From Streptomyces typhae (GTDB lineage: Bacteria > Actinomycetota > Actinomycetes > Streptomycetales > Streptomycetaceae), in the NCBI RefSeq assembly GCF_009755605.1, contig NZ_WPNZ01000015.1, positions 124,001 through 188,000 on the forward strand: a stretch of 64,000 bases of DNA. Reading direction: 5' to 3'. The notes under the pieces are model-generated. The model searched no databases. It saw only the letters and a list, made by a program, of their open reading frames with translations, and had not been told where the DNA came from. Of this stretch, positions 20,558 through 29,109 are shown piece by piece (position 1 is the stretch's first letter; every line of letters starts with the position of its first letter). The position numbers were made by a program, and so were the translations under genes.

Positions 20558-20971
20558 GTCTTGCCTCTTCCTTGCTTCTTCCCACGGGCAGGGGAAGGAA
20601 CGTCCGAGGACGTCAACCACGCGGTGTCCCCGGTGTCGGGGGACAGGAGAAAAGGGCTGGTGGGAGGGGCTCTGCGAGAATTTCGGCGCCCGGCTGGCCG
20701 ATGGAACGCACCATAGGGAACGGCATGATGGAAATCTCCCCCGTGTGAGCATGCCAGAACGTTCATGAGTGAAATGGGGATGCTGCAAGGAATTGGAGGT
20801 ACGACTGGAAAGCGGCACGCATCCGGCCGACGATGGCGTCCCTCTCGACCTTCTCGACGCTTGAGATCGAGACTGAATCTGCTCAAGCGTGGCTCAAAAG
20901 CTACACGCTTGTGCGGGCGAATGGCTAGGGTTTCTCGGTTGAATCTTGCATTGTTGTCCTCCCGGCGTCGT
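20558..20971. promoter_or_regulatory. Long leader/promoter region of the double-HTH gene
   Basis: About 410 bases without a recognisable gene and visibly poorer in G+C than the flanks. It holds inverted repeat ACGCTTGAG (20857-20865) with CTCAAGCGT (20882-20890), 16 bases apart, and a third ACGCTTG-like half-site at about 20905. These are plausible operator half-sites for the double-HTH protein or another regulator. Promoter boxes could not be assigned with confidence. Confidence 0.5.
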
Positions 20972-20996
20972 TCGACGGAATTCCGGAATCCGTCGA
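20972..20996. terminator. Hairpin after the EPSP-synthase-like gene
   Basis: Arms TCGACGGA (20972-20979) and TCCGTCGA (20989-20996) flank a 9-base centre and begin 14 bases past the stop of the leftward EPSP-synthase-like gene. It probably ends the flavin reductase/EPSP-like transcript. Confidence 0.6.
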
Positions 20997-21009
20997 CTTG
21001 GCGGCGGAG

Positions 21010-22359
21010 TCAGCCGACGGCCTCGGTGGACGCGTTCTCCTCCTCGACGACAGTGGCCCGCACCCCTGCCCCGGCGAACTCCTCCAGGAACGTGGGAAAG
21101 GACAGCCGCACGTCCTCGGAGCCCGAGAACCGGTTGGCGGACCGCATCCGCAGGCCCGCCACGAACAGCGACATGAAGATGCGGTGGTCGCCCCAGCTGG
21201 ACAGCGTCACGCCGCCGGGGTACGTCCCCGCGCCGCGGACCTCGAAGCCGTCGGGTACCCCGTCGTCGTACAGGACCTCGATGTCCACGCCCGCGCGCGT
21301 CAGTTCGGCGGCCATGGCCTCGATGCGCGGCGCCTTGTGGAAACGGGTGAGGCGGCCGCCGGTCACCCGCAGGCTGCCCCGCACGTACGCCCCGAGGGCG
21401 GCGAGCGTCGGCACGATGTTGGGGCAGTCCCTGGCGTCCACCTCGAAGGCGCCGCGCAGGCTGCCCGGCGGGTTGTCGACGGTCAGCGACGAGCTGGCCC
21501 GGTCGAAGGCGAGGCTCACCCCGAGCCGTCGCAGGATCGGGACGATCGCGGACTCGCCCTGCATGCTGTCGCCGTACACACGGCGCAGAACGGTCCGCCC
21601 CGGGAAGAGCGCGGCGGCGGCCAGCAGATAGGAGGCCGAGGTGTAGTCCTCGCGCGTCGTGACGTCCTGGGCCTGGTAGGAGGAGGGCTCCACCTGGTAG
21701 TGACGCAGGTCCTCCGAAGCGGAGACCTTGATGCCCGCGGCGGTCAGGCTCGCCAGCGTCTGCCGGACGTACGAAGGGGAGTAGACCTCGCCCGTCACCT
21801 CGATCTCCACCGGCCCCTCGGCCAGCGGCGCCGCGAACAGGATGGCGGTGATGAACTGCGAACTGATGTCGCCCGGCAGCCGGCAAGTGCCGCCCCTCAG
21901 GCCGCGCCCCCAGTTGACGACCGGGGCCTTGTTCGCACCGACGATCGACTCGATGTCCGCGCCGAGTGCGCGCAGTGCCTGGAGGAGGGGCTCCATCACA
22001 CGGTTGCGCAGGGTCGCGTCGCCCGTCACCACGACCGGCGTCCGCTGTACGGAAGCCAGTGCCGTCACCACGCGGAACACCAGGCCCGAGCCGCGGGACT
22101 GAATGACGCGCCGGATGTGCGACTGCGACCTTCCGACTCCCTGGATCTCCAGGAATCCGTCGCGCTCGGCTATTTTGGCGCCGAAGGCACGGCAGGCGTT
22201 CTTCATGGTCTCCGTCTCGTCGCAACGGAGGTCGTTGTAAATGCGCGACGTGCCCTCGGCCAGTGTGCCGGTCAGAATGGCCCGTTGAGTCTCCGGTTTC
22301 GAAGAAGGAACGCGAAACGTTCCGGAAAAGGAATCGATCGGATCGACCTGTAGCAGCAT
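21010..22359 (-). CDS. Divergent EPSP-synthase-fold protein (enolpyruvyl-transferase-like)
   Basis: Protein of 449 residues, of full EPSP synthase (AroA) length and collinear with it. The phosphate-binding landmarks are kept: SSKPETQR (K21, R26), SSQ at 166-168, Y197 and GDHR at 390-393. By-eye alignment with E. coli AroA shows loss of key residues: D313 is N314, K340-E341 become H341-K342, K411 is L419, and NAGTAMR reads RGSGLVFR. A housekeeping role in chorismate synthesis is therefore unlikely. It may move an enolpyruvyl group to another acceptor, or have lost that chemistry. SD GGGAG at eight bases; 49 bases downstream of the flavin reductase. Confidence 0.8.
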   Translation of the reverse strand: MLLQVDPIDSFSGTFRVPSSKPETQRAILTGTLAEGTSRIYNDLRCDETETMKNACRAFGAKIAERDGFLEIQGVGRSQSHIRRVIQSRGSGLVFRVVTALASVQRTPVVVTGDATLRNRVMEPLLQALRALGADIESIVGANKAPVVNWGRGLRGGTCRLPGDISSQFITAILFAAPLAEGPVEIEVTGEVYSPSYVRQTLASLTAAGIKVSASEDLRHYQVEPSSYQAQDVTTREDYTSASYLLAAAALFPGRTVLRRVYGDSMQGESAIVPILRRLGVSLAFDRASSSLTVDNPPGSLRGAFEVDARDCPNIVPTLAALGAYVRGSLRVTGGRLTRFHKAPRIEAMAAELTRAGVDIEVLYDDGVPDGFEVRGAGTYPGGVTLSSWGDHRIFMSLFVAGLRMRSANRFSGSEDVRLSFPTFLEEFAGAGVRATVVEEENASTEAVG

Positions 22360-22408
22360 CCTCGTATCTCCCGCTTTCCATTTCGTGTGCGTTCGTAGCC
22401 GTGCGTGC

Positions 22409-22912
22409 TCAGGCCAGGTACCGGAAGGCCCTCTCGTAATAGACCATGGGGCTCCCCGCGCCCTCGCTCAGGCGTGTGCCCGACACCCGGCCGATCAGGA
22501 TCACGTGGTCCCCGGCCGGGTGCCGGGCGTGCACCTCGCAGTCCAGTTCGGCGAGCGCGCCCGCTACGGCCGGCAGTCCGCCGGGCGTGCGGGACAGGCC
22601 GTCCGACGCGAACTTGTCGGCGCCCTTGGTCGCGAACCGCTCGGCCAGCGGCCTGTGTTCGGGGCTCAGCACACTCACGGCGAAGCGCCCGCAGGAGGCG
22701 AACGCCGCGAAGGAGTCGGCCGAGTCGGCCAGACAGACCAGGACCAGCGGCGGGTTCAGCGACACCGAACAGAACGAACTCGCGGTGAAGCCGCGCGGCA
22801 CCCCTTCGTCGCCCACAGTCGTCACCACCACGACCCCGGCCGCGAACCGGGCCATGGCGTCCCGGAAGTCGCCGGAACCCACCCGCCGTACCGTTTCCGT
22901 CCGCTGCGTCAC
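22409..22912 (-). CDS. Flavin reductase family protein (FMN:NAD(P)H oxidoreductase)
   Basis: Protein of 167 residues in the split-barrel flavin reductase family: RDAMARFAAGVVVVTTV, GFTASSFCSVSLNPPLVLVCL, FAVSVLS and a late DHVILIGRV. Such enzymes supply reduced FMN or FAD to a partner monooxygenase. The obvious partner here is the LLM monooxygenase at 29106-30227. GTG 22912 is the best start although only GGTG precedes it. Transcribed leftward with the EPSP-like gene from the divergent promoter region. Confidence 0.85.
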   Translation of the reverse strand: MTQRTETVRRVGSGDFRDAMARFAAGVVVVTTVGDEGVPRGFTASSFCSVSLNPPLVLVCLADSADSFAAFASCGRFAVSVLSPEHRPLAERFATKGADKFASDGLSRTPGGLPAVAGALAELDCEVHARHPAGDHVILIGRVSGTRLSEGAGSPMVYYERAFRYLA

Positions 22913-23386
22913 AGCATCACCACCATCCGTCCCACGGAATTCAGTCCGTTCTTGCGGCCCAGCCGCTGGGCCCGTGCACCCACCGCGCGCGGCACCGGCG
23001 ATATCCATGGAGCGAGGAAATGCCGTGCCACGACGGGGCGATAAGGATTTTGTTCTCCCGCGCGCCCCGCAGGCAATAGGCCCATTTGCCCATGGCGCCT
23101 CCGGTGCACGGAGGTTCGGACGTTCTTTGCCGCCGACCGTGCCGTGGGGACCGGCAGCGGAAGTCCGTGTGATCGCGCACCCGCAGCCGGTGCGCCGGGA
23201 CTTAGGTCCTATTCTGGCCGCGCCGGTCCCGTGTCAGGCTGAAGCAGCGCGAACAACGCTTCGGGGGCCGTTCCCGGGATTCAGGCCCGGGTTTCATTCC
23301 TCGGTTCCCAAAGGCCCGCCGCCGCCGTCGATCGGCCGCCCCGGCCGGGCACCTTCAGACATTCTGTAAACCGTGAGGACACATTC
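22913..23386. promoter_or_regulatory. Divergent promoter region of the biosynthetic locus
   Basis: 474 bases between the leftward flavin reductase and the rightward ATP-grasp gene, with no convincing gene. It must hold both promoters. A short inverted repeat, CCTCCG-GTGCA-CGGAGG at 23098-23114, is a candidate operator. Confidence 0.6.
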
Positions 23387-24628
23387 ATGTCCGGCGCAAT
23401 CCTGTTCTTGAACCGCTGGCCCTTGTACGAGGACGAGCGGCGCTGGGAGAACCGGCTCGCCGCTCCCGAGATCGTCTTCCACCCGGAGACCGACCGTGTC
23501 ACGTACGTCTGCGACGAGGGCGGCCGCAGCGGAGTGCCCGCCGACGCCGAACGGGTCCACGTGGTACCGGACTTCGGCGACCTGGACGGAGTCCTCGCGG
23601 TGGTCGACGCCGTCGTACGTGACGAAGGCCCGTTCGAGCACGTCATCGGCTTCTCCGAGATGCTCCTCGACCTCGCGGCGACCCTGCGCGCGCGGTACCG
23701 CGTCCCGGGTTCGAGCCCGGAGGAGACCTCCCGGTTCCGCGACAAGACCGTCATGAAGGAGACGGTGTCGCGGGCCGGGCTCCGCGTGCCGCGCTGGGCG
23801 TCCTGCGGTTCCGAGGAGCAGACCCTCGCGGCCGCCGCGGAGTTCGGCTACCCCGTGATCGTCAAACCGGTGCGCGGGGCGTCCAGCCAGGGGGTGCGCG
23901 AGATCGCCTCGGCCGCGGAGCTGCGGGCGCTGTGCGCCGGACGGAGCCTGCACGACCTCGAGGTCGAGGAGTTCGTGCACGGTGAGATCCTGCACGTCGA
24001 CGGCGTCCTGGACGCCGAGGGCGAACCGCTGTTCCTGTGCACCTCGCGTTACCTCTCCACCTGCCTGGACTTCGAGCTGGTGGGCGAACCGCTCGGCTCC
24101 GTCCTCCAGACGGACCCCGCGGTGCGGGGCCGCTGCGAGGACTTCGCCGTGCGGTGCCTGACCGCGCTCGGCCTGCGGAGCTCCGCCTTCCACCTCGAAC
24201 TCTTCGACACCGGCGACGAGCTGGTGTTCCTTGAGGTCGGAGCCCGGGTGCCGGGCGCCGACGTGCCGTACGTCATCCACGACGTCCACGGCGTGAACCT
24301 CTTCCGGCTCTGGGTCGACGTGCTGCTCGGCCGTCCGGTCCACCCGCCGGTCCCCGACCCGGAGCTGAGCGGCGGCTGGCTGATCGTCCCGGGCCCCGAG
24401 CCGCTGCCGCAGCAGGTCACCGCCGCCACGTCGCTCCTGGGCAGGGTGCCGTACCTGTACCGGGAGCTGGTGCCGAGGCCGGGTGAGGTGCTGGTCTCCC
24501 GGCCGGGCTCGTACGCGACGCTCCAAGGCGGCCGCTTCCTCTTCCGGGGCGGCACCCAGGAGCGGATCGAGCAGGCCGTGCGCCAGGCACGCGCTCGCTA
24601 CCGACTGACGACCGAGCCCGTCCTGTAG
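23387..24628 (+). CDS. ATP-grasp ligase (first of two)
   Basis: Protein of 413 residues with ATP-grasp order: N-terminal pre-ATP domain (AILFLNRWPLYEDE), then RDKTVMKETVSRAGLRVP, the nucleotide lysine in YPVIVKPVRGASSQGV, an EEFVHGEILHVDG segment, and acidic metal ligands in SSAFHLELF and LVFLEVGARVPGA. It resembles carboxylate-amine ligases of the BacD/carnosine-synthase type. It would activate a carboxylate as acyl phosphate and join it to an amine; substrates are unknown. SD GAGG at eight bases. First gene of the six-gene rightward set. Confidence 0.85.
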   Translation: MSGAILFLNRWPLYEDERRWENRLAAPEIVFHPETDRVTYVCDEGGRSGVPADAERVHVVPDFGDLDGVLAVVDAVVRDEGPFEHVIGFSEMLLDLAATLRARYRVPGSSPEETSRFRDKTVMKETVSRAGLRVPRWASCGSEEQTLAAAAEFGYPVIVKPVRGASSQGVREIASAAELRALCAGRSLHDLEVEEFVHGEILHVDGVLDAEGEPLFLCTSRYLSTCLDFELVGEPLGSVLQTDPAVRGRCEDFAVRCLTALGLRSSAFHLELFDTGDELVFLEVGARVPGADVPYVIHDVHGVNLFRLWVDVLLGRPVHPPVPDPELSGGWLIVPGPEPLPQQVTAATSLLGRVPYLYRELVPRPGEVLVSRPGSYATLQGGRFLFRGGTQERIEQAVRQARARYRLTTEPVL

Positions 24629-24719
24629 CGCGACCGAGCCGGTCCAGCCGGTCCTGTAGCGCGGCCGGGCCGTCACGTACCACCGCAATCGAACCGTCCC
24701 GTACCACCGCAATCGAACC
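24620..24719. repeat. Spacer repeats after the first ATP-grasp gene
   Basis: The gene end TCCTGTAGC (24621) reappears at 24652, including the stop codon. Then a 24-base unit (GTCACGTACCACCGCAATCG plus four bases) stands twice in tandem at 24672-24695 and 24696-24719, directly before the next SD. Confidence 0.85.
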
Positions 24720-24740
24720 GTCGAACCCATGGAGGAAGAC

Positions 24741-25832
24741 GTGGATCAGTTGAACCACGCGGAGCTGGTCGACAAGGACTTCGTGCTGTTCGCCGAGGGG
24801 TGCTTCGGACTCTTCACGAGCAAGATCGCCGCCTCGCTGATCCGCTACCGCGGGGACCGCTGCGTCGCCGTGATCGACAGCCGCAAGGCCGGCCGGACCG
24901 TTCAGGACGTCCTCGGCTACGGCGGCGCGATCCCGATCGTCGGCCGCGTCGAGCACGCTCTGCCCCTGCGCCCGGAGGTCCTGGTCGTCGGCAAGGGACT
25001 GCACTCCGCCGAACTGCCCTCCGGCTGGAAGCCGCACCTCCTCACGGCCGTCCGGAGCGGCCTCCACCTGATCAACTCGATCCACTACCGCCTCACCGAC
25101 GACCCGGACATCGCCCGTGCCGTCCGCGAGCAGGGCGTCACCGTCTGGGAGACCAAGGACGCCCCGGTCGTGCCGCTCAACAAGGCCCGCGTCCTCGACC
25201 TGGACACCTGGGTCGTCCACACGTGCGGCAGCGACTCCAACATCGGGAAGAAGACCGCCGCCCTGCAGATCTGGCACGAGGCCAACCGCAGCGGCATCCC
25301 CACCGGCTTCGCCGCCACCGGCCAGAGCGGCATGCTGATCTCCGGACACGGCATCGCGGTCGACGGCGTACCCGGCGACTTCATGGCAGGCGCGGTCGAG
25401 CACGTCGTGACGGAGGCCGCCGCCGGCAACGAATGGGTCGTCGTCGAGGGACAGGGGTCCCTCAACCACATCGGGTTCAGCGGCGTCGCCCTCGCCATCC
25501 TCCACGGGGCCCTGCCGCACGCCCTGGTCTTCTGCCACCGCCTCGGCGCCGAGCGGACCAAGGTCTGGGAGACGCCCATCATCCCCCTCCCCGAGCTCAT
25601 CCGCATGAACGAGGAGCTCACCGTCTTCGAGCGGCCCGCGGAGACCGTCGCCGTCAGCGTCAACAGCGTCGGCTTCACCGAGGAGGACTACCGCAAGGAG
25701 GCCGAGAAGCTGGAGGCCGACACCGGACTGCCCGTCGTCGACCCGGTCCGTGCGGGCGGCGCCGCCCGGCTCGTGGACATCCTGCGCGCCCACCGGCGCG
25801 AGACCGCGGACCGGCAGTGGGCCCGCCGGTGA
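24741..25832 (+). CDS. DUF1611-family P-loop protein (DgcN-like)
   Basis: Protein of 363 residues. The N-terminal half is Rossmann-like (FVLFAEGCFGLFTSKIA, CVAVIDSRKAGRTVQDVLGYGG). A Walker-A-like GSDSNIGKK lies at residues 163-171, followed by WVVVEGQGSLNH. This is the DUF1611 layout, whose member DgcN is described as a D-glutamate N-acyltransferase. Here it may acylate or otherwise process an amino-acid-like intermediate. GTG 24741 has GGAGG five bases upstream and is much better placed than the ATG at 24729. It lies between the two ATP-grasp genes. Confidence 0.78.
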   Translation: MDQLNHAELVDKDFVLFAEGCFGLFTSKIAASLIRYRGDRCVAVIDSRKAGRTVQDVLGYGGAIPIVGRVEHALPLRPEVLVVGKGLHSAELPSGWKPHLLTAVRSGLHLINSIHYRLTDDPDIARAVREQGVTVWETKDAPVVPLNKARVLDLDTWVVHTCGSDSNIGKKTAALQIWHEANRSGIPTGFAATGQSGMLISGHGIAVDGVPGDFMAGAVEHVVTEAAAGNEWVVVEGQGSLNHIGFSGVALAILHGALPHALVFCHRLGAERTKVWETPIIPLPELIRMNEELTVFERPAETVAVSVNSVGFTEEDYRKEAEKLEADTGLPVVDPVRAGGAARLVDILRAHRRETADRQWARR

Positions 25833-25844
25833 GGACTGCGGGCG

Positions 25845-25898
25845 CAGTCAGGACTGAGGGCCCAGTCAGGACTGAGGGCCCAGTCAGGACTGCGGCAC
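25845..25898. repeat. 18-bp tandem repeat (3 units) in an operon spacer
   Basis: CAGTCAGGACTGAGGGCC at 25845-25862 and 25863-25880, then a diverged copy at 25881-25898. It fills the gap between the DUF1611 stop and the next SD. Confidence 0.9.
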
Positions 25899-25939
25899 CG
25901 GCGACGAAAGCGGCCCCCGGACTGCGAGGAGACGCACAG

Positions 25940-27256
25940 ATGAACAAGGCGATCCTGCTCCTGATGCACCAGGGCACGTCGTACACCGAGGAGATCGCCG
26001 CGGCCACCGCCCGGCTCGGACTGACCCTGGTCGCCCTCAGCTCCCGGCCGGAAAAGCCGGCGGCCCTGGACACCAGCCGCCGCCACGTGGCGGACTGCCT
26101 GGTCACCGAGGAACCCGAACTGCACTCCGGAGACGTCGAGAAGGCCGTACGCGAACTCGCCGACCGGGGCCACCGGGTCGAGGCCGCCCTCGCCACCTTC
26201 GAGGGCTACCGGCTCCTGATGGCCGAGCTCAACGAGCGGCTCGGCGCACGCGACAGCGCCGAGCCCGCGCTGCGCCTCTGCCTGGACAAGTACGAGCTGC
26301 GCCGCCGTCTGCTCGCCGAGGGACTGAGCGAGGTCCGGGTCCACCGGATCGCCCCGGGCGCGCCCCCCGGTCTCGACCCCATGGCCCGCTGGTTCGTCAA
26401 ACCGGTGCGCGGTGCCTCGTCCTTCGCGACCTTCGTCCTGGACGACGTCGACGACCTGGCCGACCTGCCCGCGATCCAGGCGCAGATGCGCGCCGACCGG
26501 CGCATGCGGGCGATCTTCATGGACCGGTACGACTTCCTGGTCGAGGAGTACGTCGAGGGCCCGGAGTTCAGCTTCGAGACGTTCCTCCTCGACGGCCGGA
26601 TCCACCACCTGTGCGTCCACGAGAAGGCCCGCGTGGAACGCCTTGAGCGGACCGTCCTGGAGGGCATGTCGGTCAGCCCGCCCATGAGCCTCGACCGCGC
26701 GCTCGTCCTGGAGGGAGCCGACCACGTCACCCGCTGCCTCGCCGCGCTCGCGGGGCACGGTCTCACCGACGGCGCCCTCCACGTCGAGGTCAAGTACTGG
26801 GAGCCCAGGAAGCGCTGGGAGATCATCGAGATCAACCCCCGGATGGGCGGCAGCCTCATCGACGCGAGCGTCCAGGCCGTCACCGGGCACTCCCTCCTCG
26901 ACCTGTGGACCGAGTCCCTGCTGCTTCCCGGCGCCGAGCGGGACGCCTTCCACGACCGACTCACCCGCGCCTCCCAGCTGGAGGCCCTGCGCACCGGAGC
27001 GCCCACCCGGGCGACCGTGTTCCTCAGCAAGTACGGGGAGAAGGGGCGGACCGTCGACACGATCCGCTTCGAGCCGCCCGTCCGCCCGCCCCGCATCCTG
27101 CGTGTCCACGTGGCGGAGGGAACCGAACTGGAGGCGTCCGACCGGGGGATCTGCCTGATGGACGCCCTGTGGGACGTGGCGCCCGACTGTCTGGTCGCCG
27201 AGACGGACTTCCTCGACCGGCACGCCACGGAGCACTTCCAGGTCCGCTACCGCTGA
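25940..27256 (+). CDS. ATP-grasp ligase (second)
   Basis: Protein of 438 residues, distinct from the first ATP-grasp. It has a Rossmann-like N-terminus (AILLLMHQGTSYTEEIAAATARLG), DKYELRRRLLAEGL, the nucleotide lysine in WFVKPVRGASSF, VEEYVEGPEFSFETFL, and metal ligands in HVEVKY and WEIIEINPRMGGS. The EINPR motif and C-terminal RVHVAEGTELEASD are like carbamoyl-phosphate-synthase/BtrJ-type ligases that form amide bonds. Substrates unknown. SD GAGGAG at eight bases. Two ATP-grasp enzymes imply at least two carboxylate activations in the pathway. Confidence 0.85.
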   Translation: MNKAILLLMHQGTSYTEEIAAATARLGLTLVALSSRPEKPAALDTSRRHVADCLVTEEPELHSGDVEKAVRELADRGHRVEAALATFEGYRLLMAELNERLGARDSAEPALRLCLDKYELRRRLLAEGLSEVRVHRIAPGAPPGLDPMARWFVKPVRGASSFATFVLDDVDDLADLPAIQAQMRADRRMRAIFMDRYDFLVEEYVEGPEFSFETFLLDGRIHHLCVHEKARVERLERTVLEGMSVSPPMSLDRALVLEGADHVTRCLAALAGHGLTDGALHVEVKYWEPRKRWEIIEINPRMGGSLIDASVQAVTGHSLLDLWTESLLLPGAERDAFHDRLTRASQLEALRTGAPTRATVFLSKYGEKGRTVDTIRFEPPVRPPRILRVHVAEGTELEASDRGICLMDALWDVAPDCLVAETDFLDRHATEHFQVRYR

Positions 27257-27291
27257 CCACCGACCACCGACCACTCTTGAAGGAGAACGCG

Positions 27292-28068
27292 ATGAACCGT
27301 GTGCAGAGCACCGGGATCACCCACCCGAAGCCGTTCTACACCGAGGAGCAGAGCCGTCTGAAGAAGGCCGAACTCGACCGCTACCTGGACAAGAAGATGG
27401 CGGAGTGGAAGGCCACCGTGCCCTTCGCCGCACACCTGACCGAGCCGGAACTCCACCAGGCGTACTACCGCCGCACCCTCATCGAGCACGTGTGGCGGAT
27501 CCGCCTCTCCCGGGTCAGCCAGTCCAAGGCCATCTACAAGATCGCCCAGGTCGCGCCGCGGGCCGCCCGCGACTACGCGCAGTACCAAGCCGACGAGATG
27601 CTCCACGACAAGCTGTACATCAGCGACGCCGCGGCCGCCGGAGTCACCGAGGAGGAGATCCTCGCGACCGAGCCCTACCTCTCCACCCGCCTCTTCGAGG
27701 GCTTCTTCTACTACGCCCTGGAGCACGAGTCGGCCCTCGCCCCGGTCGTCTCCAACTACCTGGTGGAGTACACCCAGGTCAAACTCCAGCCGGCCATCGT
27801 CGCGAACCTCCAGAAGCGGCTCGGCAAGGAGAACGTCAAGGGCCAGGCCGCCCACCTCCACGTCGACACCACCGAGGACCACTCCCAGGAGATGTGGGAC
27901 ATCCTCCACCAGCTGATCTTCAGCGAGGAGGACTACCAGCAGGTCTTCAAGTACATCGACGACGTCCAGGAGATCCTCGCGATGTTCTTCCGGGAGATCT
28001 ACGCGGACACCGTGGCCCGGCACGCCGAGACCACCCAGGCCGCCCCGACCGTCGAGACCGCCGTGTGA
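27292..28068 (+). CDS. Haem-oxygenase-like (HDO/TenA-fold) iron-dependent oxidase
   Basis: Protein of 258 residues, all alpha-helical. Candidate metal ligands are E102-H105 (DEMLHDKLY), E144-H145 (LEHES) and H190-D192-D196-H197 (HLHVDTTEDH). This spacing is like the haem-oxygenase-like di-iron oxidases (SznF central domain, BesC, UndA relatives), which do N-oxygenation, desaturation or oxidative cleavage of amino-acid-derived substrates. The assignment rests on fold and ligand pattern, so the reaction is open. SD AAGGAG at six bases. Preceded by a short CCACCGA repeat spacer. Confidence 0.72.
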   Translation: MNRVQSTGITHPKPFYTEEQSRLKKAELDRYLDKKMAEWKATVPFAAHLTEPELHQAYYRRTLIEHVWRIRLSRVSQSKAIYKIAQVAPRAARDYAQYQADEMLHDKLYISDAAAAGVTEEEILATEPYLSTRLFEGFFYYALEHESALAPVVSNYLVEYTQVKLQPAIVANLQKRLGKENVKGQAAHLHVDTTEDHSQEMWDILHQLIFSEEDYQQVFKYIDDVQEILAMFFREIYADTVARHAETTQAAPTVETAV

Positions 28069-28122
28069 CCCGCTCGTACCGGCCCACGCCGCCCGGCAGA
28101 GAGAGCAGGCAGAGAGCCGGCA

Positions 28123-28218
28123 GACCAGCAGACCAAGAGACCGGCAGACCAAGAGACCGGCAGACCAAGAGACCGGCAGACCAAGAGACCGGCAGCCCAA
28201 GAGACCAGCAGAGAGGAA
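28123..28218. repeat. 16-bp tandem repeat (about six units) in an operon spacer
   Basis: Unit GACCGGCAGACCAAGA: complete copies at 28139, 28155 and 28171, one-base variants at 28123 and 28187, and a decayed copy from 28203. It occupies nearly the whole gap before the PhyH gene. Confidence 0.92.
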
Positions 28219-28227
28219 AGCCCGGAC

Positions 28228-29109
28228 ATGTCCGCAACCCACACGGCCGCACTGGTCAAGGAGTACCGCGAGAACGGCTTCGCCGTCGTCGAGCGTCTCT
28301 TCGATCGCAGTGAGGTGGCCGAGCTCGACACCGCCATCACGGAGATCCTCGACGTCCCCGACATCGGCACCGTCGCCGAGGTGGAACCGGGCGACAACGC
28401 CATGGCCCGCCGCATCTGGTCGCCCACCGCGCAGCACGCCGCGTTCGAGCGGGCCGCCGCCCACCCCGCACTGCTCGACCACGTCGAGGCGCTCATCGGC
28501 CCCGACATCCTGTTCCACTACAGCAAGCTCCATCTCAAGGCCCCGCACGTGGGCAGTGTCGTGGACTGGCACCAGGACTTCGCCTACTACCCCCACACCA
28601 ACACCGACCTGGTGACGGCCCTCGTCTACCTCGACGACACCACCACCGAGAACTCCGCCCTCCAGGCCGTACCCGGCTCGCACCGGCGCGGCCTCGCCGA
28701 CCACTACGCCGGCGGCTACTTCCGCGGCAAGGTGGCGGGCGCCGACGCCCCCGAGCCGGAGCTCGCCGTGCCCATCGAGGCGCCCGCGGGCAGCGTCGTG
28801 TTCATCCACTGCCTGCTCCTGCACTACTCGTCGCCGAACCGCTCCGACCGGTACCGCCGCGCCTACCTGCCGGCCTACCGGGCGGCCGACGCCTACCCGA
28901 TCCACTTCGGTGCGCACGCCGGTCACAACGAGCCCGGAGTGAAACTGCTGCGCGGCAGCGTCTCGGACACGGCACGGGTGGAGGCCGGGGCGTGGCGCCT
29001 CCCGCTAGCGGAGCGCCCCTTCGGCTCGCTCTTCCAGCTCCAGGAGGGCGCCGACAAGGCCGCGGCCGCGGCGAACACCGGGTACGCGACGCAGGAAGAG
29101 GCGAAGTGA
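28228..29109 (+). CDS. Phytanoyl-CoA dioxygenase (PhyH) family Fe(II)/2OG oxygenase
   Basis: Protein of 293 residues. The facial triad is readable as H115-x-D117 (WHQDFAYY) and H199 (LLLHYSSPN), with a 2-oxoglutarate-binding arginine in RSDRYRRAYL. SHRRGLADHY and IEAPAGSVVFIH are also typical. It should hydroxylate, desaturate or cyclise an unactivated carbon using 2-oxoglutarate and O2. Its ATG follows GAGAGGAAAG. Its stop overlaps the GTG of the LLM gene by four bases, so the two oxygenases are translationally coupled. Confidence 0.88.
   Translation: MSATHTAALVKEYRENGFAVVERLFDRSEVAELDTAITEILDVPDIGTVAEVEPGDNAMARRIWSPTAQHAAFERAAAHPALLDHVEALIGPDILFHYSKLHLKAPHVGSVVDWHQDFAYYPHTNTDLVTALVYLDDTTTENSALQAVPGSHRRGLADHYAGGYFRGKVAGADAPEPELAVPIEAPAGSVVFIHCLLLHYSSPNRSDRYRRAYLPAYRAADAYPIHFGAHAGHNEPGVKLLRGSVSDTARVEAGAWRLPLAERPFGSLFQLQEGADKAAAAANTGYATQEEAK

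Noticed and set aside
21010..22359. Housekeeping aroA
   Set aside because: Several catalytic residues of EPSP synthase are replaced and the gene sits in a non-aromatic-pathway operon.
27292..28068. True haem oxygenase linked to hemC next door
   Set aside because: The ligand pattern suggests a non-haem di-iron HDO enzyme; hemC is on the opposite strand and merely converges.
28123..28218. CRISPR array
   Set aside because: Direct 16-bp tandem repeats have no unique spacers and no cas genes are near.
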